DNA from: Bryobacteraceae bacterium
GTDB lineage: Bacteria > Acidobacteriota > Terriglobia > Bryobacterales > Bryobacteraceae
NCBI GenBank assembly: GCA_041394945.1
Contig: JAWKHH010000003.1
Location: forward strand, 558,001-622,000
DNA length: 64,000 nt
Direction of reading: 5' to 3'
Position numbers and translations under genes: made by a program. This document shows positions 54,270 to 63,762 of this stretch, one piece after another (within the stretch, counting starts at the first letter, position 1; each line of letters starts with the position of its first letter). The notes below the pieces were generated by a model. That model saw only the letters and a program-made list of their open reading frames with translations. It ran no database searches and had not been told where the DNA came from.

Positions 54270-55736
54270 ATGCTCGATCGGCGCACGCTTCTCCTCAACT
54301 CGCTGCTGGCGGGTTGCGCCGCCCAGCGCACGCGCGCCGCCGTGGAGAACGTTTCACTCACGGCGCTGGCGGCCGCGCTCGCCCGCGGCGACATCACATC
54401 CGTGCAACTGGTGAACGCCTACCTCGAGCGCATCCAGTCAATCGACCGCTCCGGACCGCGGATCAACTCCGTCATCGAGATCAACCCGGATGCGCTCGAC
54501 ATCGCCCGCCAGCGCGATGCAGGGCCACCGCGGGGGCCACTGCACGGCCTGCCCATCCTCATCAAAGACAACATCGACACAGCGGACCGGATGCACACCA
54601 CCGCCGGGTCGCTCGCCCTGATCGACGCGCCCCGGCCGGAGCGGGACGCACCGCTGGTGAAGCGCCTCCGCGACGCCGGCGCCGTGATCCTGGGCAAGAC
54701 CAACCTCAGCGAATGGGCCAATATCCGATCCACGCGATCCACCAGCGGCTGGAGCGGGCGCGGCGGACAGACCCGCAATCCGCACGCGCCGGAGCGCAAT
54801 CCTTCGGGATCGAGTTCCGGGTCCGGAGCCGCCGTCGCCGCCAGCCTGTGTGCGGCCGCGGTGGGCACGGAGACTGACGGTTCGATCGTTTCGCCCTCTT
54901 CGATCAACGGCATCGTGGGCATCAAGCCGACGCTCGGATTGATCAGCCAGGAAGGCATCATCCCGATCGCGCATAGCCAGGATACCGCCGGGCCGATGGC
55001 CCGCACGGTCACCGACGCAGCGCTACTGCTTTCGGCAATGAACGAGCGGGGCCTGGACTTCCAGGCCGGTATCCGGAAGGATGCGCTGCGCGGCGTCCGG
55101 CTGGGCGTGGCTCGGCAGTTTTTCGGCGGCAACCCGGACGTGGTGAGGCTCGCCGAAAGGGCCATCGAACTTTGCCGACGCGCCGGAGCCGAGATCGTGG
55201 ATCCGGTGGAATTGCCGCAGGGGTATGGCGGCGACGAGTTCACGGTGCTGAAGTACGAACTGAAGGCCGATCTCAGCGCCTACCTGGCGGCGCGAGGCGG
55301 CCCGGTGGCGTCGCTCAAGCAAGTGATCGAGTTCAACGAGCGCGAGAGGGGCCGGGAGATGCCGCACTTCGGGCAGGAAACGTTCATTGCCGCCGAGGCG
55401 CTGGGCGGCCTGGACAGCAAGCCCTACCTGGACGCGTTGCGGAATTCGAAGCGGATGGCCGGGCGCGACGGCATTGATGCGGCGATGGACCAGCACAAGC
55501 TCGACGCGATCGTTTCCCCCACGGACGGCCCGGCCTGGCTCACCGACTATGTCAATGGGGATCACTATGGCAATACGGGCTGCTCCACTCCGCCGGCTGT
55601 CGCCGGATACCCGCATGTCACGCTTCCGGCGGGCCTAGTGCATGGCCTGCCGGTGGGGTTTTCCTTCTTCGGCCGCGCGAACACCGATCAGTTGCTGGTC
55701 AACTACGCGGTGGCGCTCGAAGCGGCGCTTCCATAG
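54270..55736 (+). CDS. Amidase-signature family hydrolase, exported lipoprotein
   Basis: The start at 54270 is 5 bases after the mutL-copy stop. The N-terminus (RRTLLLNSLLAGC) is a lipoprotein signal with Cys near 15 and twin Arg. The amidase-signature triad is present: Lys in IKDNIDTA, cis-Ser in GSIVSPSS and nucleophile Ser in SGSSSGSGAAVAAS. Length is 488 residues. Such enzymes hydrolyse amides to acid and ammonia; the substrate is not known. The open reading frame continues upstream through other genes, but those codons are not coding. Confidence 0.9.
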   Translation: MLDRRTLLLNSLLAGCAAQRTRAAVENVSLTALAAALARGDITSVQLVNAYLERIQSIDRSGPRINSVIEINPDALDIARQRDAGPPRGPLHGLPILIKDNIDTADRMHTTAGSLALIDAPRPERDAPLVKRLRDAGAVILGKTNLSEWANIRSTRSTSGWSGRGGQTRNPHAPERNPSGSSSGSGAAVAASLCAAAVGTETDGSIVSPSSINGIVGIKPTLGLISQEGIIPIAHSQDTAGPMARTVTDAALLLSAMNERGLDFQAGIRKDALRGVRLGVARQFFGGNPDVVRLAERAIELCRRAGAEIVDPVELPQGYGGDEFTVLKYELKADLSAYLAARGGPVASLKQVIEFNERERGREMPHFGQETFIAAEALGGLDSKPYLDALRNSKRMAGRDGIDAAMDQHKLDAIVSPTDGPAWLTDYVNGDHYGNTGCSTPPAVAGYPHVTLPAGLVHGLPVGFSFFGRANTDQLLVNYAVALEAALP

Positions 55737-55762
55737 CGGCAGGAAGTCCGGCGTGGACTCGA

Positions 55763-55987
55763 GTGACGCGATGTCGCTCTGCCGCCTTTGCGTTGCCAGT
55801 CTCGGCTGGCTGGCAACCGGCCCAGGCACAGACGCCAGCCGCTGCACCACATCCGAGCCAGCTCGTCACGGTGTACGCCAGCGGTATCGGAGAAAAGCTT
55901 CCACCGGATAGGAATCTCGTGGTCCAGGAACCTGGACGGTGGCGGGGGGGATTTCGCGGGAACGCTCTTGTGTGTCGAGGCCGAAGC
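55763..55987 (+). pseudogene. Remnant of the N-terminal part of the 52762-type gene
   Basis: FALPVSAGWQPAQAQ, then LVTVYASGIGEKLPPDRN resembles LALPVTGCMATAQAQ, then IITVYATGIGDKVTERI of the intact gene. The match stops near 55985, where the oppositely oriented amidohydrolase gene ends. The matching C-terminal part is on the far side of that gene, at 57279. Confidence 0.6.
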
Positions 55988-57109
55988 CTACCGCACGGGC
56001 TCCCAATTCAAGATCCGCAGCGCGTTCTCGCGGTAGAGCGCCCGCAGCGTCTCATCGGGAAGCTCCAATCCGTAGAGCATCCACCAGCTCTGGCTCGGCA
56101 AGTACTCGTCCGCGGATTCGAGCACCTGCCAGAAGATCCGATAGGTAACGGCGGCGCGGCCGCGATCAGTCCCGAAGAGCACACGGTCCTTGTACCGGCT
56201 CAGAAACTTCGCCGCGTGGCGCGGCTGCCTCCCCAACTCATAAAGGCGAGCCGACATGTCGAGGTAAAGATTCGGATAGGCGTCCATCGTCTTTGTCAGG
56301 GAGGCGAGGTCATGCCCTTGGTTCGAGAGATGGCAGAAGATGAACTTGTTGCCGGGGTGGCGCGCGAGCAGGCGGTCGCGAATCGCGAGGATCCCGGCGT
56401 GGGAAGGCACGTTGAAATCGAACTGATTGAAGCGCTGGAATCCAGGGGGCCGTTCCTGGGTATGGTCAGGGGGCTCCCAGGCCGAAGGGTGATCCGCCAT
56501 GTGGATATTGGCTGGCATGTTGAGTTCCGCCGCCTTCTTCCAAAACAAGTCCAGGCGCGGGTCGTCCGGGTGGAGCCTCTCGGACGGCGAAAGCGCGCGT
56601 GTAAAACCGGTCCCTTTGTCGGACAGCTCTCCCAATCCGCGTGCGCCCATGCGGTAGCAGCGCTCGACTTCCGCGGCGGCGCGCTGAGGGTAATCCGGTT
56701 TGCCGGTCCCCTCCCTGAGCACACCGGCGAACAGGACAAAGCGTTCGGGGTACGGCTTCAAGTAGAGTTCGACGAGCGCATCGAAGCGCGCGCCTACGGC
56801 GCCGGTAAGGACGACAGTCTTCTCGACGCCGACTTCGTCCATCGTCCGCACCCACTCGGCGACCTGCTCGGGCGTCGAGGCGTAGGAATGCGAGTGTACG
56901 TCGATGACGGGAAAGCGAGCCTTGGGAATGTCCGTCCTCGGGACGGCGAGCGAGGACTTCGGCTTCCAATCCTTGAGTTGAACCGCACCCGCGCGTTGGA
57001 CCGCGCCCTCGTTGCCGGGCGGCTGGGCATAGGCGAGCCCAGCGAAGGCAAGGGCTAAGCCGGCGACTGCGGAATGGATTGGGGTTCTGGTCAGCACAAC
57101 GGCTTCCAT
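55988..57109 (-). CDS. Secreted amidohydrolase-2-family metal-dependent hydrolase
   Basis: 373 residues with a signal peptide (SAVAGLALAFAGLAYAQPP). The metal-site series of the amidohydrolase-related family is present: VIDVHSHSY (HxH), NIHMADH, FIFCHLSNQGHD and LFGTDRG with the catalytic Asp. The family acts on decarboxylation or C-N/C-O hydrolysis of small molecules; the substrate cannot be told. It lies between the two halves of a decayed copy of the 52762-type gene, so it appears to have entered that locus. No gene shares its orientation immediately upstream. Confidence 0.85.
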   Translation of the reverse strand: MEAVVLTRTPIHSAVAGLALAFAGLAYAQPPGNEGAVQRAGAVQLKDWKPKSSLAVPRTDIPKARFPVIDVHSHSYASTPEQVAEWVRTMDEVGVEKTVVLTGAVGARFDALVELYLKPYPERFVLFAGVLREGTGKPDYPQRAAAEVERCYRMGARGLGELSDKGTGFTRALSPSERLHPDDPRLDLFWKKAAELNMPANIHMADHPSAWEPPDHTQERPPGFQRFNQFDFNVPSHAGILAIRDRLLARHPGNKFIFCHLSNQGHDLASLTKTMDAYPNLYLDMSARLYELGRQPRHAAKFLSRYKDRVLFGTDRGRAAVTYRIFWQVLESADEYLPSQSWWMLYGLELPDETLRALYRENALRILNWEPVR

Positions 57110-57278
57110 TTTACCTCGCGACCCGCCTCCCTCTGCATGAGATATTTACAGACGTCGAGCCAGGGTGAACTGCCCGCGGGGACTCGCTGAACGGCGCCAG
57201 GAGACGGTAAGATACGGCTCCGAAATCGGCGCGAAGATCTCTGAACTTGTGCGGAGACCTTGGCAAGAACCACGGCGC

Positions 57279-57745
57279 GGCTGTTCGAGATTAGTTCGGA
57301 ACTTAGAATGAAGTCCAAAGTGTCTCCTTACGCCGGCATTGCGGGACGGTGCGGGCAACATCACTGGCGCAGCGGACGTGTTGCCGTACAAAGGCCAGCC
57401 AAAGATACTCAGATACTGCGGGGTGGCGCTGTTGCCGAATGTCAACGGAGTTACCCGCGGCACGAGCGATTGTTCACCGTTCGTGTATCATGCCGACGGA
57501 ACGGGAGTCAGCGCCAATTCCGCCAAGGAAAACGAACCGTTGACGATCTATCTCTGCGGGCTGAGCCAGTTCAGGCGAACTTCGGCGTGCCAAGTATCCC
57601 AAGCGGAGTCTGCAGATGCGGGCATGTCCAACTTGAGTATCGGGATCGGCAGGGGCTCGCTATCCGAGAACCTCTTTGTTTCCCGAAACACCTTCCCTTC
57701 GACTCGCTTGCGTAGATCCCGCGTGACGACGTCCGGACTGACGAC
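57279..57745 (+). pseudogene. Remnant of the C-terminal part of the 52762-type gene
   Basis: It matches the intact gene from its VPFEINSEL region onward, e.g. GAADVLPYKGQPKILRYCG, NVNGVTRGTSDCSPFVYHAD and LSIGIGRGSLSEN. There are frameshifts near 57310, and an internal deletion after EPLTIYLCGLSQF removes the GARTGYPAG to DYIGTAPSE region. It ends at the oxidoreductase stop, as does the intact gene's duplicated junction at 53811. 57110-57278 holds no further recognisable gene. Confidence 0.7.
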
Positions 57746-57752
57746 ACCGTTC

Positions 57753-58979
57753 CTATAGCGGCAGCAACTCTTCCCGGGCCGCATCGAACTTCAGCCGCCG
57801 CTTCTGCAAGTACGCGATATTCCCCAAGTGCGACGCCTGCGCCGACCGGTGACCGATGTAGACATCGCCGTTGGGGAGCTTACGCGAAGCCACGCAATCG
57901 AGGAAGTTCTGCACGTGCTCCACGGTCTGCTCCCTGGGCGACTGCACCACCACGGGCGTGGCGTTGCGGCCCTTTGGCGTGAACTCGAAGCGCTGGCGGG
58001 TGATCCACAAGCGGCCCTCGGTGCCGACCATTTCCACCGCCGCTCCGGTGAGGCCCGGAGCGAGAGTCGCTTCGAAGGTCGCGGTCCAGCCGGCTTCCGA
58101 GGAATACGGTCCTCCGGGATACTCGAGCAGCACGTTGATCGTATCCGGCGCGGTGCGTCCGTCGCGGTAGTGATAGACGCCGCCGGCGGCCACGGCCGAG
58201 TGCGGGTTGTCCTGCTCCATGAACATGTGGACGACGTCGATCCAGTGAGTGAACAGGTCCGTCACCTGGCCGCCGCCGAAATCGAGATAGGCGCGAAAAT
58301 TCCAGAACTGCTGCGGATCCCAGTCCCGCCACTTCACCGGCCCGAGGAAGCGCGCCCAATCCAGATTCGAGGGCTGAGTGGCCAGCGCCGCCGGGGCCTT
58401 CTGCAAGTGGGCGCCGTTGCCGTGCCACCAGGTGCGGGCGAGCGTGATCTTGCCGAGCTTGCCGCTCTTGATGTACTCTTCCTTGGCCTGCCGGTAGTGC
58501 GAACCGGAGCGCTGCTGCATGCCGACCTGGCACACGCGGTTGTTCACGCGCGCGGCCTTCACAATGATCGGGCCCTGTTCGATGGTGAGCGTGAGCGGCT
58601 TCTCGACATAGACGTCCTTGGCGGCGTTGAGCGCGTCGATGGCTGTGCCGGTGTGCCAATGGTCGGGCGTGGCGATGAGGACGGCGTCGAGGTCGCGGGT
58701 CTGGAGCAATTCCTGGTGATTGCGGAAGCCCTTCGCACCGGACGCCCCTTTGTCGTTCGCCTTCTGCATGGCTTCGTCGATGCGGGTGGAGTAGACGTCG
58801 CAGATGGCGGTGACGTTCACCTTCTTCGTGTCCTGAAAGATGCCCATCACGTACTTGCCGCGGCCACCCGCGCCGATGAGGCCGAGATTGACCCGGTCGT
58901 TCGCGCCGAGCACGCGGCTATAGGACGCGGCCGACATCGAGGCGGCGGTCATCTTCACGAAGTCTCTGCGGTGGACCAT
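57753..58979 (-). CDS. Gfo/Idh/MocA-type oxidoreductase with Tat signal
   Basis: The start MVHRRDFVKM gives a twin-arginine signal (HRRDFVKMTAASMSAASYS). Upstream in-frame residues are not signal-like. The Rossmann NAD(P) site is LGLIGAGGRGKYVM, followed by AICDVYSTRIDEA, IATPDHWHTGTAIDALN and the substrate-side VYVEKPLT, where the Lys is part of the EKP motif. The C-terminal domain runs to LQKRRLKFDAAREELLPL. Exported enzymes of this type in Acidobacteria and Planctomycetes act on sugars or glycosides; the substrate is not shown. Length is 408 residues. Its 3' end is duplicated at 53811. Confidence 0.9.
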   Translation of the reverse strand: MVHRRDFVKMTAASMSAASYSRVLGANDRVNLGLIGAGGRGKYVMGIFQDTKKVNVTAICDVYSTRIDEAMQKANDKGASGAKGFRNHQELLQTRDLDAVLIATPDHWHTGTAIDALNAAKDVYVEKPLTLTIEQGPIIVKAARVNNRVCQVGMQQRSGSHYRQAKEEYIKSGKLGKITLARTWWHGNGAHLQKAPAALATQPSNLDWARFLGPVKWRDWDPQQFWNFRAYLDFGGGQVTDLFTHWIDVVHMFMEQDNPHSAVAAGGVYHYRDGRTAPDTINVLLEYPGGPYSSEAGWTATFEATLAPGLTGAAVEMVGTEGRLWITRQRFEFTPKGRNATPVVVQSPREQTVEHVQNFLDCVASRKLPNGDVYIGHRSAQASHLGNIAYLQKRRLKFDAAREELLPL

Positions 58980-59002
58980 ACCGGCGATTATACTCGTTAT
59001 GG

Positions 59003-60193
59003 ATGGCCATTGATTTCGGTACGAACCTTGTCGCGCGGTGGCCGTCGGCCCGCGCCGAGCATGTGACATTGCTCAAGAAGGCCGGCGTTCAAGCGGTCCT
59101 GACGGACGCGCCTGACGCGGAGTTCGAGAAGGCGGCGCGGGCGGCCGGCATCGAATACGCGTTGGAGAGCGCAGCCGCGATCCCGGGATCGTTCGGCGAC
59201 GGGCTGTGGCCGGGAGTGCGGTCCCAGGGCCGCCGCGGCGACGCCGATCTGGCCGGAGCGTCACGAGAGCCTTGGGTGGACGCGAACGGATGGCGCTACG
59301 CAGTGGAGCGCGCACTGCATCCGGAGCGGGCGCCGGTGGGCACGTTCGCGCATCGAGACAAAAGCCAGATAGTGCCGTATTCGACTCTGGAAACAGCGCT
59401 GATCGAGGCGCGCGTCGATGGCGGAAACTTCGTACTGGACCTGGAGCCGGGGTATCGCGAAGCGCTGCTCAGCGGCGATGCGAAGGCGGCGGCGGCATGG
59501 GAGTCGCTGGGCAAAACGGCGGCGTGGCTGAGTGCGAACCGGGCGCTGTTCGCGTATCCGGCGGACCCGACCATTACGGCGCTGGCGGCGGACGGCTTCA
59601 GCGAAGAACTGGTGAACCTGTTGTTCCGGCGGAATGCGTCGCCGGCCGTGGCTCCGGCGTCGGCGCCTCCGGAACCGGCGCCGGAGAAGATCCGGGCGCT
59701 TGTGGCGGCGGCTCTGCCGTCTTTGCCGCCAAAAGCTTTGGAACACGCGCGCGCCGGCGCGATCGTTGTGACCGATGCCAAGCCGGACCCGGCGTGGAAA
59801 GTGCTGCGCGAGGACACGGACCGCATCGTCTACACGGTGGGCAAAGGGCAGGTGGTGGCCTACCGCGAGGAGATTAGCGACCCTAACGAGTTCGCCTTGG
59901 ACGTGATCGATCTCGTCACGCACCGGCGGCGCTCGTGCCGGTTGTGGAACGCGCTTTCCTCCATCCCGCGGGCGGTGATACCGGGAAGAGGCGAGATGTT
60001 GATCTCGGTGATCAACTACGGTTCGGAAACCAACAACGAGATACAGGCGCGCGTGCAAGGGCGATACACGCGCGCCATGCTGCTCCGCCCCGAATCCGAG
60101 CCCGTCCCGCTGAAGGTTTCGGGACGGGGATCGATGACGGAGATCTTTTTGCCGGGGCTGCGCCGCGTTGCGGCAGTGCGGTTTTCGGCCTAG
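59003..60193 (+). CDS. Conserved hypothetical protein
   Basis: 396 residues, no signal peptide or membrane helix. The N-terminal half (MAIDFGTNLVARWPSAR, LLKKAGVQAVLTDAP, FVLDLEPGYREALLSGD) has an alpha/beta look, possibly a TIM-barrel-like glycosidase relative. The second half (RIVYTVGKGQVVAYREEISD, MLISVINYGSETNNEIQARV, KVSGRGSMTEIFLPGLRRVA) resembles a beta-sandwich as in glycoside hydrolases. No catalytic residues could be assigned. It is divergent from the oxidoreductase across 23 bases, so promoters overlap coding sequence. Confidence 0.6.
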   Translation: MAIDFGTNLVARWPSARAEHVTLLKKAGVQAVLTDAPDAEFEKAARAAGIEYALESAAAIPGSFGDGLWPGVRSQGRRGDADLAGASREPWVDANGWRYAVERALHPERAPVGTFAHRDKSQIVPYSTLETALIEARVDGGNFVLDLEPGYREALLSGDAKAAAAWESLGKTAAWLSANRALFAYPADPTITALAADGFSEELVNLLFRRNASPAVAPASAPPEPAPEKIRALVAAALPSLPPKALEHARAGAIVVTDAKPDPAWKVLREDTDRIVYTVGKGQVVAYREEISDPNEFALDVIDLVTHRRRSCRLWNALSSIPRAVIPGRGEMLISVINYGSETNNEIQARVQGRYTRAMLLRPESEPVPLKVSGRGSMTEIFLPGLRRVAAVRFSA

Positions 60194-60199
60194 GGCCAG

Positions 60200-61150
60200 C
60201 TACCGCGCGATTCCCTCCCCGGCAATTTCGGCGCCTCGCAGAACGAAACGCATCGCGGCGCGATCCGACGTGGACGGGTTGGGCGTGCGATCCTGCACGA
60301 GGACGAATAGGAGTGTCATCGGTTGGGCGCCGCCGGTGATCGTGGCGGTTCCGGTGCAGTCGCTATTGACGGAGTACGAACCGGTCCAGAGGCTCGAATC
60401 ATCTACAGGAGCGATGAAAGCGCCGTTTCCGTCGGCGAGGACCTGGGCGGCGATGGAGAAGGGCTGGGGCGACAGTGTGGCGCCCGGTGTGGATCCGCCA
60501 TTGCCATTCCCGTTGCCGTCGCCGCTATCCGTGCTTTCAGCCGGACGGGCGATGCCAGAGGCGGTGAGCCCGTAGAGTCCGCTCAAGCTTGACGCGGAAC
60601 AACCGGTGAACCGGAAGGGCCGCTCGAGCTTGAGTTGCGAGGCTACCAGCGGCTCCTCACCGGTTCGAGCGAGGCCGGTCTGGAGGAGCACCGCCTCTTC
60701 GCCGCGATTCCATAGAAAGCCGCGGAAAGCGGTGCGTACGGCGGCCGGGCCTCCGGGCGTTCCAGGGGGGACTTCGGCCGGGGGACCGTCAAAGGAGATC
60801 GTGACGCTGCAATCCGGGGACACCGAGTAGATCCCGGCGGGCGCCAGAGCCGCGTTCGATCCGCTGGCGGCGGCAAGCAGCGCGCCGCTGCCGTCAGCCA
60901 CAAGGCGGCCAATGATGGCGAGCGAGCCCCGCTGGCGCGCCCGGACCGCGGCTTCGGGGCCCGGGGCGAGCACGGCGCCAGTGGTGGTGCCCGGCGGCGC
61001 GAAAGCCACGGGCGTCCATTCGACGCGAGAGACCGTGAATTCGTACGGCCCCGATAGGTCGATATTTCCATTGCAGTTCTGTGCGCGGGCGGGAGTGGAT
61101 AACTGCGCCGTGAGGGCGCAGAGAGAGAGCATGAGTACGCGGATATTCAT
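60200..61150 (-). CDS. Secreted two-repeat protein
   Basis: The start MNIRVLML gives a signal peptide (VLMLSLCALTAQLSTPARAQ). Two homologous halves follow: NGNIDLSGPYEFTVSRVE, VADGSGALLAAASGSNAAL and YSVSPDCSVTISF match CSASSLSGLYGLTASGIA, LADGNGAFIAPVDDSS and YSVNSDCTGTATI. A Gly/Asn-rich stretch (DSGDGNGNGNGG) separates parts of the second half. Such S-G-x-Y and D-C-(S/T) repeat proteins are common and uncharacterised in Acidobacteria. 317 residues. It converges with the hypothetical gene at 59003. Confidence 0.7.
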   Translation of the reverse strand: MNIRVLMLSLCALTAQLSTPARAQNCNGNIDLSGPYEFTVSRVEWTPVAFAPPGTTTGAVLAPGPEAAVRARQRGSLAIIGRLVADGSGALLAAASGSNAALAPAGIYSVSPDCSVTISFDGPPAEVPPGTPGGPAAVRTAFRGFLWNRGEEAVLLQTGLARTGEEPLVASQLKLERPFRFTGCSASSLSGLYGLTASGIARPAESTDSGDGNGNGNGGSTPGATLSPQPFSIAAQVLADGNGAFIAPVDDSSLWTGSYSVNSDCTGTATITGGAQPMTLLFVLVQDRTPNPSTSDRAAMRFVLRGAEIAGEGIAR

Positions 61151-61179
61151 CGTTCGTGTCGTCCTCGGGGCCGGATGAG

Positions 61180-61497
61180 TTACTTCTTCGCGGACTCGCA
61201 AGATTCCGATATCATCTCAACCGCGGAGACTTCGAAGAGATTGCTCGCGGGAGCCGCGGCCATGTCGCCGGTGAGCTTCACTTTGTGATTTGTGGAGTGC
61301 TTCTCGAGGTCGGCCGAGCCCCGTACCATAGTCTTTTGGCCGGTCGCCTCCTGCGTGAGCACGTACTGGCCCGGAACGGCCGATTTAGTGAGACAACCGG
61401 TGAGGGTCTTCGCGGATTGCTCGGGAGCCGCGAAAATGGTTGCGGCGAACAGAATGCCAGCGCCTAACGGCCAGCCGATCACTTTTCGAAGATTCAT
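61180..61497 (-). CDS. Small secreted protein of an acidobacterial family
   Basis: 105 residues with a signal peptide (GWPLGAGILFAATIFA). The mature part is LTGCLTKSAVPGQYVLTQEA, then MVRGSADLEKHSTNHKVKLT and a C-terminal Cys (ESCESAKK). The LTGCL...GQYVLT...DLEKHxxNHKVKLTG pattern is one I know from numerous acidobacterial hypothetical proteins, probably a small OB- or beta-barrel domain. AAGGAGAAG precedes the ATG. The 221-base gap to 61719 holds the divergent promoters; nothing else was seen. Confidence 0.72.
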   Translation of the reverse strand: MNLRKVIGWPLGAGILFAATIFAAPEQSAKTLTGCLTKSAVPGQYVLTQEATGQKTMVRGSADLEKHSTNHKVKLTGDMAAAPASNLFEVSAVEMISESCESAKK

Positions 61498-61718
61498 AAC
61501 AACTTCTCCTTCTTTTCGATTGCTACCAAGTCGCGAACTGGCACGATACTGTTTGCAGTTTGGGAACCAATCACCCTCTGGTACTGCCTTACGAGTCAGT
61601 TACGAGAGGGGCGTCGAATAAGTGGCCGGTAAAAGTTACTTCCAGGCGGAAATAAACTCCTGTCTCCACGCTGTCTTCGCGGGCGGCGGCACGTTGCATT
61701 CCCAGACGGTTTCGCGAT

Positions 61719-62912
61719 ATGGCTATGTGTGTGATGACTCGCCGCCACGCCTTTTCCCTGGTCGCCGCCGGAGCGCTCCAAGGGCAGCGCGGCGCTCCCT
61801 TCGACCTGCTGATCGCGGGCGGTGAGATTCGCGATCCCGCTCAGCGGCTGCGGCGGCGGGCGGACCTGGGCATTCGCGACGGCAAGATCGCGGCGATCGA
61901 AGATTCGGTCCCGCGGGAACAGGCCTGGCGGGTAGTGGACGCGTCGGGGCTGCTCGTGTGCCCCGGGCTGATCGACATCCACACGCATTGCTACCATTCG
62001 GCGACGGGGCTTGGAGTGGAGGCCGATCCGATCGCGGCGCAGTCCGGCGTTACGACGTGGGTGGACGCAGGGAGCTTCGGCTACGACCAAGCGCCCGGCT
62101 TTCGCCGCTTCGTTGTGGATCCGGCGCAGGCGCGCATCTACGGGTTCATCTATCTCTATCCGAGCAGCCGGAACCCGGATATCGACGTGATCAAATACGT
62201 CCGCTCCGGGCTCGACCGCACGGCAAAGGCGGTGCTCGACAACCGGGATATTCTGCTGGGCGTGAAGTTCCAGGTGGGGTCCAACATGAACGGCCGCTAC
62301 AGCCTGGAGATGCTGAAAGCGGCGCGCGAGCTTTGCGACAAGCACAAGCTCCCGTTGATGGCGCACATCAGCTTCGCGCCGCCGCAGACGACGGAGGTGA
62401 TGGACCTGATGCGCGCCGGCGACGTGGTGACCCATGCCTACAACGGACATTCGCTCGGGATCGTGGACGAAGCGGGGAAGCTGCGGCCCGGCGTTCGCGA
62501 GGCGCGGGCGCGGGGCGTGATTTTCGATCTTGGGCACGGCCTGGGGAGTTTCAATTTCGCGGCGGCGCGGAAGGCGCTGGACGCGGGTTTCGTGGTGGAC
62601 ACGATATCGACCGACATCTACAACCTGAACGTGAACGGCCCGGTGTTCGACATGCCGACGACGATGTCGAAGATGCTGCATCTGGGGATGGATTTCGATG
62701 AAGTCCTGCTCCGTTCGACGGCGAATCCGGCCCGCGTGGTGAACCGGGTGGACGGGATGGGCAAGCTCCAGATCGGCGGCCCGGCGGACGTGGCGATGCT
62801 GAAGATCGAGGACGGGGAGTTCCGGCTGATCGATTCGCAGCGGAACACGGTGATGGCGAAACAGCGGATCGTTTGCCGGGGAACGGTGTGCCGGGGGCGG
62901 CTGATGGCGTGA
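61719..62912 (+). CDS. Exported amidohydrolase/deacetylase-family metallohydrolase
   Basis: A Tat-like signal (TRRHAFSLVAAGALQ) makes the ATG at 61734 a possible true start. Cyclic-amidohydrolase features follow in order: LLIAGGEIRDPAQRL, GLIDIHTHCY (HxH), a Lys in LLGVKFQVG that may be the carbamylated bridge, MAHIS, DLGHGLG and TISTDIYN with the catalytic Asp. The C-terminal strand returns with KLQIGGPADVAMLKIED. It probably hydrolyses a cyclic or N-acyl amide. No partner gene is present. Confidence 0.87.
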   Translation: MAMCVMTRRHAFSLVAAGALQGQRGAPFDLLIAGGEIRDPAQRLRRRADLGIRDGKIAAIEDSVPREQAWRVVDASGLLVCPGLIDIHTHCYHSATGLGVEADPIAAQSGVTTWVDAGSFGYDQAPGFRRFVVDPAQARIYGFIYLYPSSRNPDIDVIKYVRSGLDRTAKAVLDNRDILLGVKFQVGSNMNGRYSLEMLKAARELCDKHKLPLMAHISFAPPQTTEVMDLMRAGDVVTHAYNGHSLGIVDEAGKLRPGVREARARGVIFDLGHGLGSFNFAAARKALDAGFVVDTISTDIYNLNVNGPVFDMPTTMSKMLHLGMDFDEVLLRSTANPARVVNRVDGMGKLQIGGPADVAMLKIEDGEFRLIDSQRNTVMAKQRIVCRGTVCRGRLMA

Positions 62913-62931
62913 GTAGTTGTACCCTGTAGGC

Positions 62932-63762
62932 ATGGTCCGGCCACGTTGCAGTGCGCGCGCGAGGGCGTGGCTGGCGGTGTGCGCCGCGTTGTTGATCGGG
63001 GCGGCGATCGCTTCCGCGCAGCGGGCGGGCAACGTTTGGGCGCGGTACGAGCACGAGATGCAGGACCCGGTGGACGACCCGCCGGACGCAGACCATAAGG
63101 GCGAGTTCGTGCTTGGGCGGCTGCGGTACCGTTCAGCGATGGACGGCCGGCGACGCTTCGGCGGGTACTCGCGCTGGGGCATCGACGCCAACAAGGGCGA
63201 CCGTACGTTTCTGGCGATCATCCGGCGGCTGACGCGCATCGACATCCGGCCCATCGAGCAGATCGTCGATATCGACAGCGAGGACATGTTCGAGATTCCG
63301 TTCCTGATCGCGATCTCCGTCGGCGACTGGGACATCTCCCCGGAGCAGGGCGCGCGGCTGCGGAAGTACTTCGACCGCGGCGGATTCCTCATGGTGGACG
63401 ACTTCCACAACGATCGCGAGTGGGCGAACTTCATGGCCGGCATCCGGCAGATCTACCCGGACGCGCAACCCGACGAGCTCGACGACACGGACCCCGCATT
63501 TCATACCATCTTCGATCTCAAAGAACGGATCCGGGCGCCGGGAGCCAATGTGGTGCACGGAGACGGCATCGAGCGCGGCGGCGTTGTTCCGCACTGGCGC
63601 GCGCTACGCGACCGGCGTGGGCGGATGATCGTGGCGATGTCGTTCAACCAGGATGTGGGCGATGGGTGGGAGTTCGCCGATCACCCGGACTATCCGGAGA
63701 AGTACGGATCGATGGCGATGCGGCTGGGGATGAACTACGTCATATACGCGATGACGCACTGA
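62932..63762 (+). CDS. Secreted DUF4159 protein
   Basis: The start MVRPRCS gives a signal peptide (AWLAVCAALLIGAAIASAQ). The DUF4159 region is VWARYEHEMQDP, FLAIIRRLTRIDIRPIEQ, FEIPFLIAISVGDW, YFDRGGFLMVDDFHNDREW, and near the end a C-terminal GMNYVIYAMTH. Members of this family lie in the same fold class as ThuA/glutamine-amidotransferase-like proteins and often accompany MoxR and von Willebrand genes, none of which is here. The function is unknown. Its 3' end overlaps the convergent channel gene by 23 bases. Confidence 0.85.
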   Translation: MVRPRCSARARAWLAVCAALLIGAAIASAQRAGNVWARYEHEMQDPVDDPPDADHKGEFVLGRLRYRSAMDGRRRFGGYSRWGIDANKGDRTFLAIIRRLTRIDIRPIEQIVDIDSEDMFEIPFLIAISVGDWDISPEQGARLRKYFDRGGFLMVDDFHNDREWANFMAGIRQIYPDAQPDELDDTDPAFHTIFDLKERIRAPGANVVHGDGIERGGVVPHWRALRDRRGRMIVAMSFNQDVGDGWEFADHPDYPEKYGSMAMRLGMNYVIYAMTH

